From: Pirellulaceae bacterium
Lineage (GTDB): Bacteria; Planctomycetota; Planctomycetia; Pirellulales; Thermoguttaceae
Reading direction: 5' to 3'
Length of the DNA: 49,449 nucleotides
NCBI GenBank assembly: GCA_012744395.1
Contig: JAAYCB010000329.1
Location: forward strand, 1-49,449
The position numbers and the translations under genes are program-made. How positions within the stretch are numbered: position 1 is the first letter of the stretch; each line of letters begins with the position of its first letter. The notes beneath the pieces are model-generated. The model had not been told where the DNA came from and did not search any database. It saw only the letters and a program-made list of their open reading frames with translations. Positions 36,376-45,274 of the stretch are shown here, piece after piece.

Positions 36376-36776
36376 CAGAGCGAGACACCTCGAAATGGGA
36401 TCACCGTCGATGCGCCCCGTGCGACAGGCCCGGGCGCCTCGCGGCGGTTCCGCTGGCGGGGGGAAGCCCCCCCACTTGGCCTTATCTTTCCGTGCAAATC
36501 CGTGGGAGTTTCCTGTCCCCAAGACTGGTCTGAGGTGGAATCTCGCTGGATACTTTACCATCGGGCAGGCGGCCCCAGCCAGGAGAAGATAGGGCTTCCC
36601 CTCGCCGCCGAGCGGTCGCTAGCCACACCGGCTCAAGTCGGACTGGCGCTGGCGGTCTCCAGATCAGGTCCTGCAATTGGCGTGCCCCGGCGCGAGATTC
36701 GCTTCTCAGGCGCTGCCGGTCAATCGGGATCGCAGCGCCGCGATCCCGCCCACGGTGTTGAAGAAGGCGTCTGGCA
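36376..36776. other. Divergent gap between the DUF1559 gene and the histidine kinase
   Basis: A 401-base region with no gene. I find no clear sigma-70 promoter. A GG-N10-CG near 36676 misses the sigma-54 spacing by one base. Confidence 0.5.
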
Positions 36777-38612
36777 ATGAGGATCGGCCTGAAACTGACG
36801 GCGGCATTCCTGTCGATCGCTTCGCTGGTCGGAGCGGCCGGATACGTCGCCCAACTCACCAACAGGGCGGTCGAGCAGCAGATGGAACAGCTCGGACGCG
36901 GAGCGATTCTGAAGGTCGCCGACACCACGGAAATCACCGTGGCCCTTTACGCGAGCCAACTCGCGTCACACGCCATTCTCGTCGCGCAACGAAGCGGTCG
37001 CGACGACGCGGCCAACCGCCACGGCCTGATCGGCGCGAACCTGCAGGTTGCCGAGGCGGGGCTGGACCGGCAGCGGCTGGCCGCCGAATCGCTGACCCGC
37101 TGGGCGGCCGCCCAAGGCCTCGCTGAGGTGGTCGAGCGGGAAACGACGCAGACCCTCCCAACCCTCGCACGAATCGCGGAGGAATTCGCCCAGCATCGCC
37201 AATTGCAGGACGAGTTCCTGCGGCTGCTTTCCGGCAGCGTCGAGGAGGCGGAGCGGTTCCTCAACCTGCGGCTCTGCCAGCACGCCGAAACCGACGTGCT
37301 CCCCCTGCTGGCCGAATATCGCCAGCGCGCGGAGAAGGAACTCACCGGCGGCATTCGTACAACCGAGCGGGCGATGGTCGTCGCAAACCAGTGGCGGGGA
37401 CTGCTGCTGGTCGCCGCCGCCGTCTGCGCCGTGCTGATGGGCCTGTTTACCTCCCGGTCGATCGGCGCGCCGCTTGGCATCTTGCAGCGCGCAGCGGCCG
37501 AGGTCGGCCAGGGCCGATTCGACGTCCGGGTCGCCATCCGCCGCCGCGATGAAATCGGCATGCTCGCCGCCCAGGTCAACCAGATGGCGGCCGACCTGAA
37601 GGCGACCACCGTTTCAAGAGCCTATCTCGACAACATTATCTGCTCGATGCGGGAGATGCTCATCGTGGTCGATCCGGAACTGACCGTCCGCCGCGTCAAC
37701 CCGGCGGCATGCGCCGAACTCGGCCAGACGGAGGACCAGCTTGCCGGCCGCGAACTACCGGAATTGTTCATCGCCGACGAGCTGCCCGATTCCAGACAGT
37801 TCCTCCAAGCCCTGTCCCTTGGCCTGGAGTGTTCCATGAAGCACGCTTCCGGCGCGCCGATCCCCGTCCACTGCTCGGCCGCGGAGATCCGCGGCGCGAT
37901 CGGCGACCCCGGAGGATTCGTCTGCGTGGCCTCCAACATCTCCCGGCGCAGAATGGCCGAGGTGCGACTCCGCGCCTCGCTCGAGGAGAAAGACCTCTTG
38001 CTCAAAGAGGTCCATCACCGCGTGAAGAACAACTTGCAGGTCATCTCGAGCCTGCTCAGTCTTCAATCCCGCGAGATCGGCGATCCGGAAATCGCCCAGC
38101 TGTTCCAGGAGAGTCAGGGGCGGATTCGCTCGATGGCCCTGATCCACGAGCAGCTTTACCGGTCCGGCGATCTGGCCCGCATCGATTTCACCGCGTACGT
38201 GGAAGACCTCGTGGGCCATCTCCGGCGGGGCCTCGGCCGCAAAGCCGCGCCCGTCACGTTCCAACTGGAGGTCCAGACTCTGCCCCTTCCGCTTGACCTG
38301 GCCGTCCCCTGCGGCATGATCGTCAACGAACTGGTCACCAATGCCCTTCAGCACGCCTTTCCCGACGGCCGCTCGGGCGAGATTCGCGTGACGTTCACCC
38401 AGGACGCCGCCGGCTACCGCCTCGCGGTCGCAGACGACGGCGTGGGAATCAAGCCGGATCGCTGCGACGCCCGACCCCCTTCATTGGGTCTGAGAGTCGT
38501 CGAGGCCCTGACACGGCAAATCGACGGAAGTCTCACGGTCCGGCACAACAGCGGAACCCGGTTCGAAATCCGGTTTCAAGGCAGGCAATGGCCAAGGACG
38601 ACGGACCAATGA
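36777..38612 (+). CDS. Membrane sensor histidine kinase with HAMP and PAS domains (HisKA_2 type)
   Basis: A 611-residue kinase. Transmembrane helix 1 (about 7-25) and 2 (about 208-226) bracket a 180-residue helical periplasmic sensor. HAMP (about 227-282) and PAS (about 287-395) follow. The phospho-acceptor is His413 in LLKEVHHRVKNNLQVISSLLSLQ, which marks HisKA_2, not classical HisKA. The HATPase domain (about 495-605) has the N box NELVTNALQHAF and DDGVGI. ATG 36777. Its stop overlaps the regulator start as ATGA, so the two form a cognate pair. The signal is unknown. Confidence 0.93.
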   Translation: MRIGLKLTAAFLSIASLVGAAGYVAQLTNRAVEQQMEQLGRGAILKVADTTEITVALYASQLASHAILVAQRSGRDDAANRHGLIGANLQVAEAGLDRQRLAAESLTRWAAAQGLAEVVERETTQTLPTLARIAEEFAQHRQLQDEFLRLLSGSVEEAERFLNLRLCQHAETDVLPLLAEYRQRAEKELTGGIRTTERAMVVANQWRGLLLVAAAVCAVLMGLFTSRSIGAPLGILQRAAAEVGQGRFDVRVAIRRRDEIGMLAAQVNQMAADLKATTVSRAYLDNIICSMREMLIVVDPELTVRRVNPAACAELGQTEDQLAGRELPELFIADELPDSRQFLQALSLGLECSMKHASGAPIPVHCSAAEIRGAIGDPGGFVCVASNISRRRMAEVRLRASLEEKDLLLKEVHHRVKNNLQVISSLLSLQSREIGDPEIAQLFQESQGRIRSMALIHEQLYRSGDLARIDFTAYVEDLVGHLRRGLGRKAAPVTFQLEVQTLPLPLDLAVPCGMIVNELVTNALQHAFPDGRSGEIRVTFTQDAAGYRLAVADDGVGIKPDRCDARPPSLGLRVVEALTRQIDGSLTVRHNSGTRFEIRFQGRQWPRTTDQ

Positions 38613-40336
38613 CTGACAATGCATGCCCAATGCCGCAGCCGGATGCCGCGGTCTTGATCGTCGAAGACGAACAGATTGTTGCCATCGACATCCAGAGCAG
38701 CCTGGAACGTTTGGGATATCGAGTCGTGGGCGCCGCCGCCTCGGGAGGCGAAGCCTGCCGCATCGCCGCCAGTCGGGAACCCGACCTGGTGCTCATGGAC
38801 GTGCGGATCGATGGGCCGATCGACGGCATCGAGACAGCGCGGCGAATTCGCCAGACCCGCGAGGTGCCGATCGTCTTCCTGACCGCCTACTCCGACGTGG
38901 AAACGCTCGAGCGAGCCAAGCAGGTCGAGCCCTATGGCTACCTCGTCAAGCCCTTCGCCGATCGCGACCTGGAGGCCGCGATCCGGATCGCGCTCCACAA
39001 GCGGGCGGCCGACGCGCGAATCCGCGAAAGCCGCGACGATCTGGCGGCGATCCTCGACGCCCAGCGCCAGGGCACCGTGATGCTCGATGCCCAGGGGCGG
39101 ATTCGCTTTGCCAGCCGGGCCGCAAGGCGGATTCAGGGAGTTGACAATGCCGGCGTGATCGGGCGCGCGCTGCCGGCGCTGGTTCCCCTGTCCGAAGCGC
39201 AGATGGCCGCCTTGTCGGAAATCTGCGGCCGCCGGCAGGAATCGCGGACCAGGCTGCCGCTGGTGCTGGAGAGCGAAGACTCCCCTTCGAGGCACCTGGA
39301 AATCGAGGTCGTTGACGATCCCCGCCAGGCCGGCGGCAGGATTCTGTTCGTCTATGACGTGTCGCCGCTGGTTGATATGCAGCGCCAACTCGACAGCCGG
39401 CACGTGTTCGAGAAGATGCTCGGCCGTTCGAAGGCCATGCGGCAGGTGTTTCAAGCGATCGAAGACCTGGCCAAGATCGACTCGACGGTGCTGATCGAGG
39501 GAGAGACGGGCACGGGCAAGGAGCTCGTTGCCCGGGCAATTCACCGGCTCAGCCCGCGCTGCGACGGCCCCTTTCTGGCCGTCAACTGCGGCGGGCTCAG
39601 CGAAGAGCTCGCGGCCAGCCAGTTGTTCGGCCACCGGCGCGGATCATTCACCGGGGCGATCAGCGATCAGCGAGGGCTGTTCGAGGCGGCCGGCGGAGGG
39701 ACGCTGTTTCTCGACGAGATTGGCGAACTGCCCCTTCGGGTGCAGACAACGCTGCTCCGCGTGTTGGAGGAGAACGCGGTCCTGGCGCTGGGCGAATCGA
39801 CTCTCCGGCCGGTGAATCTGCGCGTTCTGGCGGCGACGCATCGCAACCTTGCCGAGGACGCCGCCGAGGGCCGGTTCCGCCAAGACCTCCTGTATCGGAT
39901 CCGCGTCGCCCGAATCCAATTGCCTCCGCTCCGCGAGCGGCGCGAGGACCTGGCGATTCTCGTCCGCGCGTTTCTGGCCGATCATCGCGGCTCGACGGGC
40001 AAGCAGGTCGACGCGGTCAGCGACGAGGCGATGGGCATCTTGCTCGATTATCACTGGCCCGGCAATGTCAGGGAGCTTCGCAACGCGCTGGAGTATGCGG
40101 TGATCCGCTGCCGCGGCTCGCTGATCCAGCCTGAAGACCTGCCGCCCGAGCTTCTGGAGCGGCCGGCGGACAGCTTGCCGCACAACCCGGCCGCCGGCGA
40201 ACTTGACCGCGTGACGGCGGCCCTGAAGTGGGCAAAGGGAAATCGCACCAAGGCGGCGACCCTCTTGGGCATCAGCCGCGCCACGCTCTACCGACGGTTG
40301 CGCGAGCTGGGCCTCGACGACAGCCAGGCGGATTAA
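38609..40336 (+). CDS. Sigma-54 activator with receiver and PAS-like domains
   Basis: A 575-residue regulator. The receiver (about 10-135) has phospho-acceptor Asp64 (LVLMDVRIDG). A PAS-like sensor (about 145-275) is unusual in NtrC types. The AAA+ domain (about 280-510) has Walker A GETGTGKE and [11 protein letters not shown], but the sigma-54 loop reads GSFTGA instead of GAFTGA, a variant known in functional activators. A Fis-type helix-turn-helix ends it (NRTKAATLLGISRATLYRRLRELG). ATG 38609 overlaps the kinase stop (ATGA); an in-frame ATG at 38588 is the alternative. A sigma-54 promoter lies just downstream, before the polysaccharide genes. Confidence 0.92.
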   Translation: MTDNACPMPQPDAAVLIVEDEQIVAIDIQSSLERLGYRVVGAAASGGEACRIAASREPDLVLMDVRIDGPIDGIETARRIRQTREVPIVFLTAYSDVETLERAKQVEPYGYLVKPFADRDLEAAIRIALHKRAADARIRESRDDLAAILDAQRQGTVMLDAQGRIRFASRAARRIQGVDNAGVIGRALPALVPLSEAQMAALSEICGRRQESRTRLPLVLESEDSPSRHLEIEVVDDPRQAGGRILFVYDVSPLVDMQRQLDSRHVFEKMLGRSKAMRQVFQAIEDLAKIDSTVLIEGETGTGKELVARAIHRLSPRCDGPFLAVNCGGLSEELAASQLFGHRRGSFTGAISDQRGLFEAAGGGTLFLDEIGELPLRVQTTLLRVLEENAVLALGESTLRPVNLRVLAATHRNLAEDAAEGRFRQDLLYRIRVARIQLPPLRERREDLAILVRAFLADHRGSTGKQVDAVSDEAMGILLDYHWPGNVRELRNALEYAVIRCRGSLIQPEDLPPELLERPADSLPHNPAAGELDRVTAALKWAKGNRTKAATLLGISRATLYRRLRELGLDDSQAD

Positions 40337-40349
40337 TCCCGCGCGAGGA

Positions 40350-40387
40350 GTGTTTCTCAAGCGCTTCCCCTGAGACACTGCTGAGAC
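40350..40387. promoter_or_regulatory. Candidate upstream activator site (TGAGACAC inverted repeat)
   Basis: GTGTTTCTCA (40350-40359) is an inverted partner of TGAGACAC (40371-40378), with a further TGAGAC at 40382-40387. The site is about 70-105 bases upstream of the sigma-54 promoter, the usual place for activator binding. Confidence 0.45.
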
Positions 40388-40450
40388 GCGCCCTTCGGCA
40401 AACCGATCACGCAGACCGGCCCGGTCGCCCCGGTCCGCTCCGGCGTCGCG

Positions 40451-40468
40451 TCCGGCATGCCGTTTGCT
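40451..40468 (+). promoter_or_regulatory. Sigma-54 (-24/-12) promoter upstream of the polysaccharide operon
   Basis: CCGGCATGCCGTTTGCT (40452-40468) keeps the invariant GG (40454-40455) and GC (40466-40467) exactly 10 bases apart. It matches the consensus YTGGCACG-N4-TTGCW with two mismatches. Transcription would start near 40479, 78 bases before the ATG of the adaptor gene. Confidence 0.68.
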
Positions 40469-40556
40469 CATTCCTCGGAGCGTGGCCATCGCCCAACCGC
40501 AAGTGACGCCCCGAGGGCACGGCGCCGCGGCTAGCAACTTCGAAGAGACCTGATTC

Positions 40557-42503
40557 ATGCACGATCCGGCCGTGTTGCGGTTCGTTCTCGTCAGCGGGTT
40601 GATCGGTGTCGCCGCTTTCTGCGCTTCCTACGCCGCCGATGTCTGGCGGCGGCGCAACGCGGCCCTGGCGGGCGGCCGCGTCTCTCCGTTGAAGGCCTGC
40701 CGGCGATGGTCCGCCCTCCTCTTGGTCGCCGGCGGCCTGGCGATCGGCCTGGCCGTTGCCGTCCGCGAATTGGATCGCCCGTCTGGCGTTCTCTCCAGCG
40801 ACGGGCTGTTTGCCGTCCGGGCCCCCGAGGGCGAGTTCCGCCTGGCATACCTCCTTTCCGGCGAAACGGCGGAAGAAGGCGACGTTGTCGCGCGGCTGGA
40901 CTCCGCCGCGGGCGAAGCCAAGGCGCGCGAGCTCAACCTCCGCTGCCGGCGACTCGAGAAGGAACGCGATGCCCTCGTCTTGGACACCCCCCAGCTTGAC
41001 CCTGAACTGGTCCGCAGTCACCAGAACGCCATCTCCGCCCGGCAGCAGCAGCGATCTTCGGTGAACCAGCTTCTGCCCGACCACGAAACCGCCGTCAGGC
41101 AGGCCACGCTGGAGCGGCTGGCCAGGCTGGAAAAGTCTGCCGAACTGGATATCGACATCGCCTGGTACCTGGGCGAGCTGAACCGGCGAGTCCGGCGGCG
41201 CGAATACGTCCGCCGAGAACTTGACCGGTTGCGGCCCCTGGTCGACCAGAATGCCGTCACGGAGACCGAATTCGATCGATTGCGGCAAGAGGCCGACGAC
41301 CTGGACGCCGAGATCGACAATCTCCGGCGGCGAGCCGAAGGTCTCCAGACAGAGAAGGCGCAGATTGCTCGAAGCCTCCAGCAGCTCGTCGCCCTGGCCG
41401 AACAGCAGCAAGCCACTCTCCACGGCGAGTTGGAGTGCGCCCGGAGGGACCAAGCGCAGGCCGAAGCCGAAACCCGCCGGCTGGCCGCGCACCTGGCCAG
41501 AGATCGCGCTCGGGCGACCGAGCTGCGCAATTGCCAACTTGCCCAGCTCGATCTGAAGATCGAGGAGACCCGAGCGGAGCTTTCGGGCGTGGAACAATCA
41601 CTGGTGGTCCGCGCCCCGTTTTCCGGAACCGTGGTCTACCGCGATCCCTCCCCGCGATCGGCCGAACAGCAGCAGCCGGTCCTTGTCCTCGGCAGAGAGA
41701 CCGGCTTCCGCATCCGCGCGCGGATTCCCCTTGCCCAGATGGCGGCCCTCAAGGAGGCCGGCCAGATCAGGCTCGAGCAGGTCGAGCCGGCCGTGGAGCC
41801 GTATTTCGTCGGCCGGTTCCTGCGCGCCCGGGCGATGCCGCACAAACCGGGCTACGCCGTGGCAGAACTCGTCTGTACCCCCACCAGGGAAATCGCCAAG
41901 GAACTGCTGGAAGGTGAACAGGTGGTGGCCACGCTGCTCTGGCGGCCTCCGCTCGTCACGCTTCTGCCGTTTCGCATCGGCGGGGCCGCCGCCCTGCTCG
42001 GCCTGGCCGGCTGGGTCGCCGCCGCCCTGCTCGAACTATTGAAGAAACCGCGCGCCGCGCGCCGCACACCTAACGGCCAACGGGCAGCGCCGCATCTGTT
42101 TCGCTCCCAGCCGGCGCCGGCCCGCGATCAAGCCGCGCTGCGCCGGGCCGACCCTCCCCTGCCGAGCGTCGCCCAGCTTGAGTCCGGGGCCATCTCGGCA
42201 ATGCTCGAAATGCTCGGAGGGCGGCTCCGCGAGGCCGTGATCGGCGACCAGCTCGACGACGATCTGCTGGCTGCCGTCGAGTGGGCGCTCGACCGCCACC
42301 AGGTCCGCGCGGTCCGCCAGATTCGCGCCGGCTTGGGCTGCGACAGCGAGTTGGAACGGTGCGTCGCGGAACTCGACGAAAAGGCTGGCGCCTCTCCGGA
42401 AGGCAACGGCCATCCGCTTGGCGCCAAACAGTGCCAGCGCGCGCTGCGGGTCTTCCGCGCGATCGATCCGCGCTTCGGCCAGACCAGCGCCAGTCGCTGC
42501 TGA
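40557..42503 (+). CDS. HlyD/Alg44-like membrane-fusion protein with long coiled coil
   Basis: A 648-residue membrane protein. Helices lie at about 5-27 and 50-68. A first lipoyl-like half (about 80-125: GLFAVRAPEGEFRLAYLLSGETAEEGDVVARL) precedes a very long charged coiled coil (about 130-345, rich in Glu/Arg/Leu/Gln). The second half (LVVRAPFSGTVVYRDP) and a beta-barrel domain follow, then a third helix (about 473-497). The last 150 residues are an extra cytoplasmic domain of unknown type. HlyD-like adaptors bridge the inner membrane to export channels. The glycosyltransferase gene follows after 11 bases, an arrangement like alg44-alg8. Confidence 0.82.
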   Translation: MHDPAVLRFVLVSGLIGVAAFCASYAADVWRRRNAALAGGRVSPLKACRRWSALLLVAGGLAIGLAVAVRELDRPSGVLSSDGLFAVRAPEGEFRLAYLLSGETAEEGDVVARLDSAAGEAKARELNLRCRRLEKERDALVLDTPQLDPELVRSHQNAISARQQQRSSVNQLLPDHETAVRQATLERLARLEKSAELDIDIAWYLGELNRRVRRREYVRRELDRLRPLVDQNAVTETEFDRLRQEADDLDAEIDNLRRRAEGLQTEKAQIARSLQQLVALAEQQQATLHGELECARRDQAQAEAETRRLAAHLARDRARATELRNCQLAQLDLKIEETRAELSGVEQSLVVRAPFSGTVVYRDPSPRSAEQQQPVLVLGRETGFRIRARIPLAQMAALKEAGQIRLEQVEPAVEPYFVGRFLRARAMPHKPGYAVAELVCTPTREIAKELLEGEQVVATLLWRPPLVTLLPFRIGGAAALLGLAGWVAAALLELLKKPRAARRTPNGQRAAPHLFRSQPAPARDQAALRRADPPLPSVAQLESGAISAMLEMLGGRLREAVIGDQLDDDLLAAVEWALDRHQVRAVRQIRAGLGCDSELERCVAELDEKAGASPEGNGHPLGAKQCQRALRVFRAIDPRFGQTSASRC

Positions 42504-42514
42504 GGAGGTTCCCC

Positions 42515-43963
42515 GTGCAGACTGCTCTGGCTGCCGGCGTGACCGACAATCTGACCGCAGGCGTGCCAGGCGAAGGTTCCGTGGCCGGCGCGCGCGACGT
42601 GCCGCGACTGCTCGTGGCCCTTCCGTTCGTTGCGGGAATTTCGCTGGCGACATTCCTATTCGCCTATCTTGTCTCGCGCTTTATCCACGAAGCGATCGAG
42701 GCCGCCGCCACGCCCGGTGCGGGCCGGTTGGCCGTTTTCGCGCCGGGGCTGCTGGCGGTGATCACGGCGTTGGGCGGGTTGCGGTGGACGGTCCTGTTCA
42801 CCCTTTCCTTCGCCGCGTTTCAGCGAGCGCGGCAAACGGCCAGGCGCGCCCCCTCGACATGGCCGCTGGTCTCGATCTTCGTACCGGCCTACAACGAGGC
42901 GGAGAACATCGAGGCGGCGATCGAGTCGCTGCTTTTGCTCGATTACCCCCGCTACGAGGTGATCGTCGTCGACGACGGTTCGACCGACGGCACCTGCGGC
43001 CGGGCGAAACGTTATGCCGGGTCCCACGGGCGATGCGCGATCCGCGTCTATCGCAAGCCCAACGGCGGCAAATGGAGCGCTCATAATTTCGCCTTTCGCC
43101 GCGCGATCGGCGAACTGGTTCTCTGCCTCGACGCCGACTCGCGGGTCGACCCCCTGTCATTGCGCCGAATGGTCGTCCACATGGCCGATCCGCAGGTTGC
43201 CGCCGTGGCCGGGCAGATTCGGGTGCGAAACCGCCACAACGTGCTCACGCGGCTTCAGGCGATGGAGTACCTGATGGGCAACGGCTGCGCCCGCATGGCC
43301 ATGAGCCTGAACAAGACGGTGCTGATCGTGGCGGGCCCGCTGGGCCTTTTCCGGCGATGCGCTCTGGAGGAGGTCTTCCTCCGTTACGGCCGGGCAGACG
43401 GGCCGCTGGCCGAGGGGCAGGTGGATGGGCCCTTCGAGGGCGACACCTTTGCCGAGGATTTCGACCTGTCGATGGCCGTCCTCTCGCTCGGCGGACGGAT
43501 CGTCTACGAACCGGCCGCGATTTCGCACACGCGGGCGCCCGATTCGACTCTCGGGCTGCTCAGCCAGCGCTACCGCTGGTGCCGGGGGACGATCCAGGTG
43601 CTGCGAAAGTATTTTCGCCGCGCGCGGGTCCAGCACGACCTGCTCCGCCCCGGGCTGCTCGCCTGGCTGACGGCGACCTACCTGTTCGATCTGGCACTGC
43701 TGCCGATCATGTATGCCGTGGGCATCGGCATGTTGATCGTCGTCGCCACGAGCCACATCGGCGGGCTGGTCCTCGTCGGCTGGGCGGCGGTGGCACTGCT
43801 GGTGAACCTGAATGCCGCCGCGATGTTTGCCCTTCTTCAGGGAGACAGCCTTGGGCTGCTGCACATCCTGCCGCTCTACGACATCTACCAGAATTTCCTC
43901 GTCACCCCCGCCTGGTTCATCTCCATCGTGGATGAAGTCCGCGGCGCGCGGATGCGGTGGTGA
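42515..43963 (+). CDS. Processive membrane glycosyltransferase 2 (Alg8/PgaC/BcsA-like)
   Basis: A 482-residue synthase. Two N-terminal helices (about 30-58, 65-95) precede the GT-A domain: FVPAYNEAENI, VVDDGSTDGT, GGKWSAHNFA and DADSRVDP (the D and DxD residues), the catalytic EDFDLS, and QRYRW, the Q-x2-RW acceptor motif of processive synthases. Three or four helices close the protein. Such enzymes polymerise a sugar and push the chain through the membrane. The start is GTG 42515 because GAGGAGG lies six bases before it, overlapping the adaptor stop. Sugar specificity is not predictable. Confidence 0.9.
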   Translation: MQTALAAGVTDNLTAGVPGEGSVAGARDVPRLLVALPFVAGISLATFLFAYLVSRFIHEAIEAAATPGAGRLAVFAPGLLAVITALGGLRWTVLFTLSFAAFQRARQTARRAPSTWPLVSIFVPAYNEAENIEAAIESLLLLDYPRYEVIVVDDGSTDGTCGRAKRYAGSHGRCAIRVYRKPNGGKWSAHNFAFRRAIGELVLCLDADSRVDPLSLRRMVVHMADPQVAAVAGQIRVRNRHNVLTRLQAMEYLMGNGCARMAMSLNKTVLIVAGPLGLFRRCALEEVFLRYGRADGPLAEGQVDGPFEGDTFAEDFDLSMAVLSLGGRIVYEPAAISHTRAPDSTLGLLSQRYRWCRGTIQVLRKYFRRARVQHDLLRPGLLAWLTATYLFDLALLPIMYAVGIGMLIVVATSHIGGLVLVGWAAVALLVNLNAAAMFALLQGDSLGLLHILPLYDIYQNFLVTPAWFISIVDEVRGARMRW

Positions 43964-44002
43964 AGTGCCCGCCGCATGATTTCAGCCCCGTGGCGCGAAG
44001 CG

Positions 44003-44281
44003 CTATGGATCGAGCATGGCGATCAAGCGGGATTTGCTGACGGCGCCTTTCTCCTTGGCGACTCCCTGACCGTTTCTGAATACCAGCAGACTGGGCACGG
44101 ACTGGAGGCCGTAGCGAGCGGCCAACTCGGGGCTCTCATCAACATCGACCTTTACGATCCGCGCCTGCGAGCTCTCCGCGGCCACTTCTTCCAGCGTGGG
44201 GGCCAGCCTTTTGCAGGGACCGCACCAACTCGCGGAACAGAGGACTGCGATTGGTTTCCGACTGGCCGTCCGTGAATTCAT
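44003..44281 (-). CDS. Short thioredoxin-like protein
   Basis: A 92-residue thioredoxin fold, slightly shorter than TrxA. The active site WCGPC lies in LCSASWCGPCKRLAPTLEEVA, and the cis-Pro loop is LQSVPSLLVFRNGQG. No signal peptide, so cytoplasmic. An extra Cys (CSASWC) lies four residues before the motif. It converges with the glycosyltransferase gene and has AAGGAG 14 bases upstream of ATG 44281. It is a second thioredoxin, distinct from that at 20.6 kb; its partner is unknown. Confidence 0.88.
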   Translation of the reverse strand: MNSRTASRKPIAVLCSASWCGPCKRLAPTLEEVAAESSQARIVKVDVDESPELAARYGLQSVPSLLVFRNGQGVAKEKGAVSKSRLIAMLDP

Positions 44282-44562
44282 CGTCCGCTCCGTCTCCTTC
44301 GTAGGCGATGCACGGTTCTACCACGAGGGATGCGCGACTGCGGCTGGCGGTTACAGCGGCAATTCCCTGAGGAAATCGCTACCTTTTGTAGCCCAGAGGA
44401 TGTTTGGGTTTGCAGCCTGACGGCTGCCCCCTCGGGCGGGGCAGGATCCTCCCATTTGCGCGGAGCGAGAATCGGGACAGTCCCGGAAACACGTGCGTCC
44501 GCCGGCGCTTGGAGGTAGAATAATACAGTCGTGGGCACTCGGTCGGGTTTCATTCGGCAGAG

Positions 44563-45120
44563 ATGGCGATGCATTCTCTCCAAGGTCATTTGCTGATCGC
44601 CTCACCGCACCTGGCGGACCCCAACTTCGTCCGCACCGTCGTGCTCCTGGTCCACCACAGCGAGGAGGGCACGCTGGGGGTGGTCCTCAACCGCCCGTCG
44701 GGCAGGACGATTCGCGAACTCTGGGCCGACGTGGACGAGGAGCCTTGCGACAGCGATCATTCGTTCCATGTCGGCGGGCCGGTTTCCGGACCGGTGATGG
44801 CGATTCACACCGATCGGCAGCGGAGCGATCTGGAAGTCTTGCCGGGCGTGCATTTTGCCACGCAGCGCGACTACATCGACTATCTCGTCCGCCAGGAGGA
44901 GACGCCGTTCCGCATCTTTGTCGGCCATTCCGGCTGGGGCCGCGGCCAGTTGGAAGGGGAACTCAAGGAAGGCGCCTGGCTGACCATGCCGGCCAGGCTC
45001 GAACACATCTTCGCCGACGAGAGCGAGATCTGGGAACGCGCGACCCACGAGATCGGCCGGGCAATGCTCTTCAACGCGCTGAACATCAAGGGGGCGCCCG
45101 AGAACCCCTCCTGCAATTGA
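44563..45120 (+). CDS. AlgH/YqgE family protein (UPF0301)
   Basis: A 185-residue protein. GHLLIASPHLADPNFVRTVVLLVHHSEEGTLGVVLNRPSG is the family signature, followed by HVGGPVSGPVMAIH and FVGHSGWGRGQLEGEL. AlgH of Pseudomonas was named as a regulator of alginate, though the family role is not settled. It is close to the alg44/alg8-like pair, but with a minus-strand thioredoxin gene in between. ATG 44563; a second in-frame ATG at 44569 is possible. Confidence 0.9.
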   Translation: MAMHSLQGHLLIASPHLADPNFVRTVVLLVHHSEEGTLGVVLNRPSGRTIRELWADVDEEPCDSDHSFHVGGPVSGPVMAIHTDRQRSDLEVLPGVHFATQRDYIDYLVRQEETPFRIFVGHSGWGRGQLEGELKEGAWLTMPARLEHIFADESEIWERATHEIGRAMLFNALNIKGAPENPSCN

Positions 45121-45274
45121 CCCCAAACAGCCGTTGACCGCGCAACGCAAACGTTCACCAACCGTTGCAGGGACCGCTCCGCGACCGGATAACGGCGGCC
45201 GGTCCGGTATCGGCCGGACTTGCCGGTCCCTCCGATCGGCCGTCCCAGCGCCTCGAAACGGAGCGAGCAAGGCG

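Noticed and set aside
36670..36690. TTGGCGTGCCCCGGCGCG as a sigma-54 promoter for the kinase gene
   Set aside because: The GG to GC spacing is off by one base and the -12 TTGC is absent.
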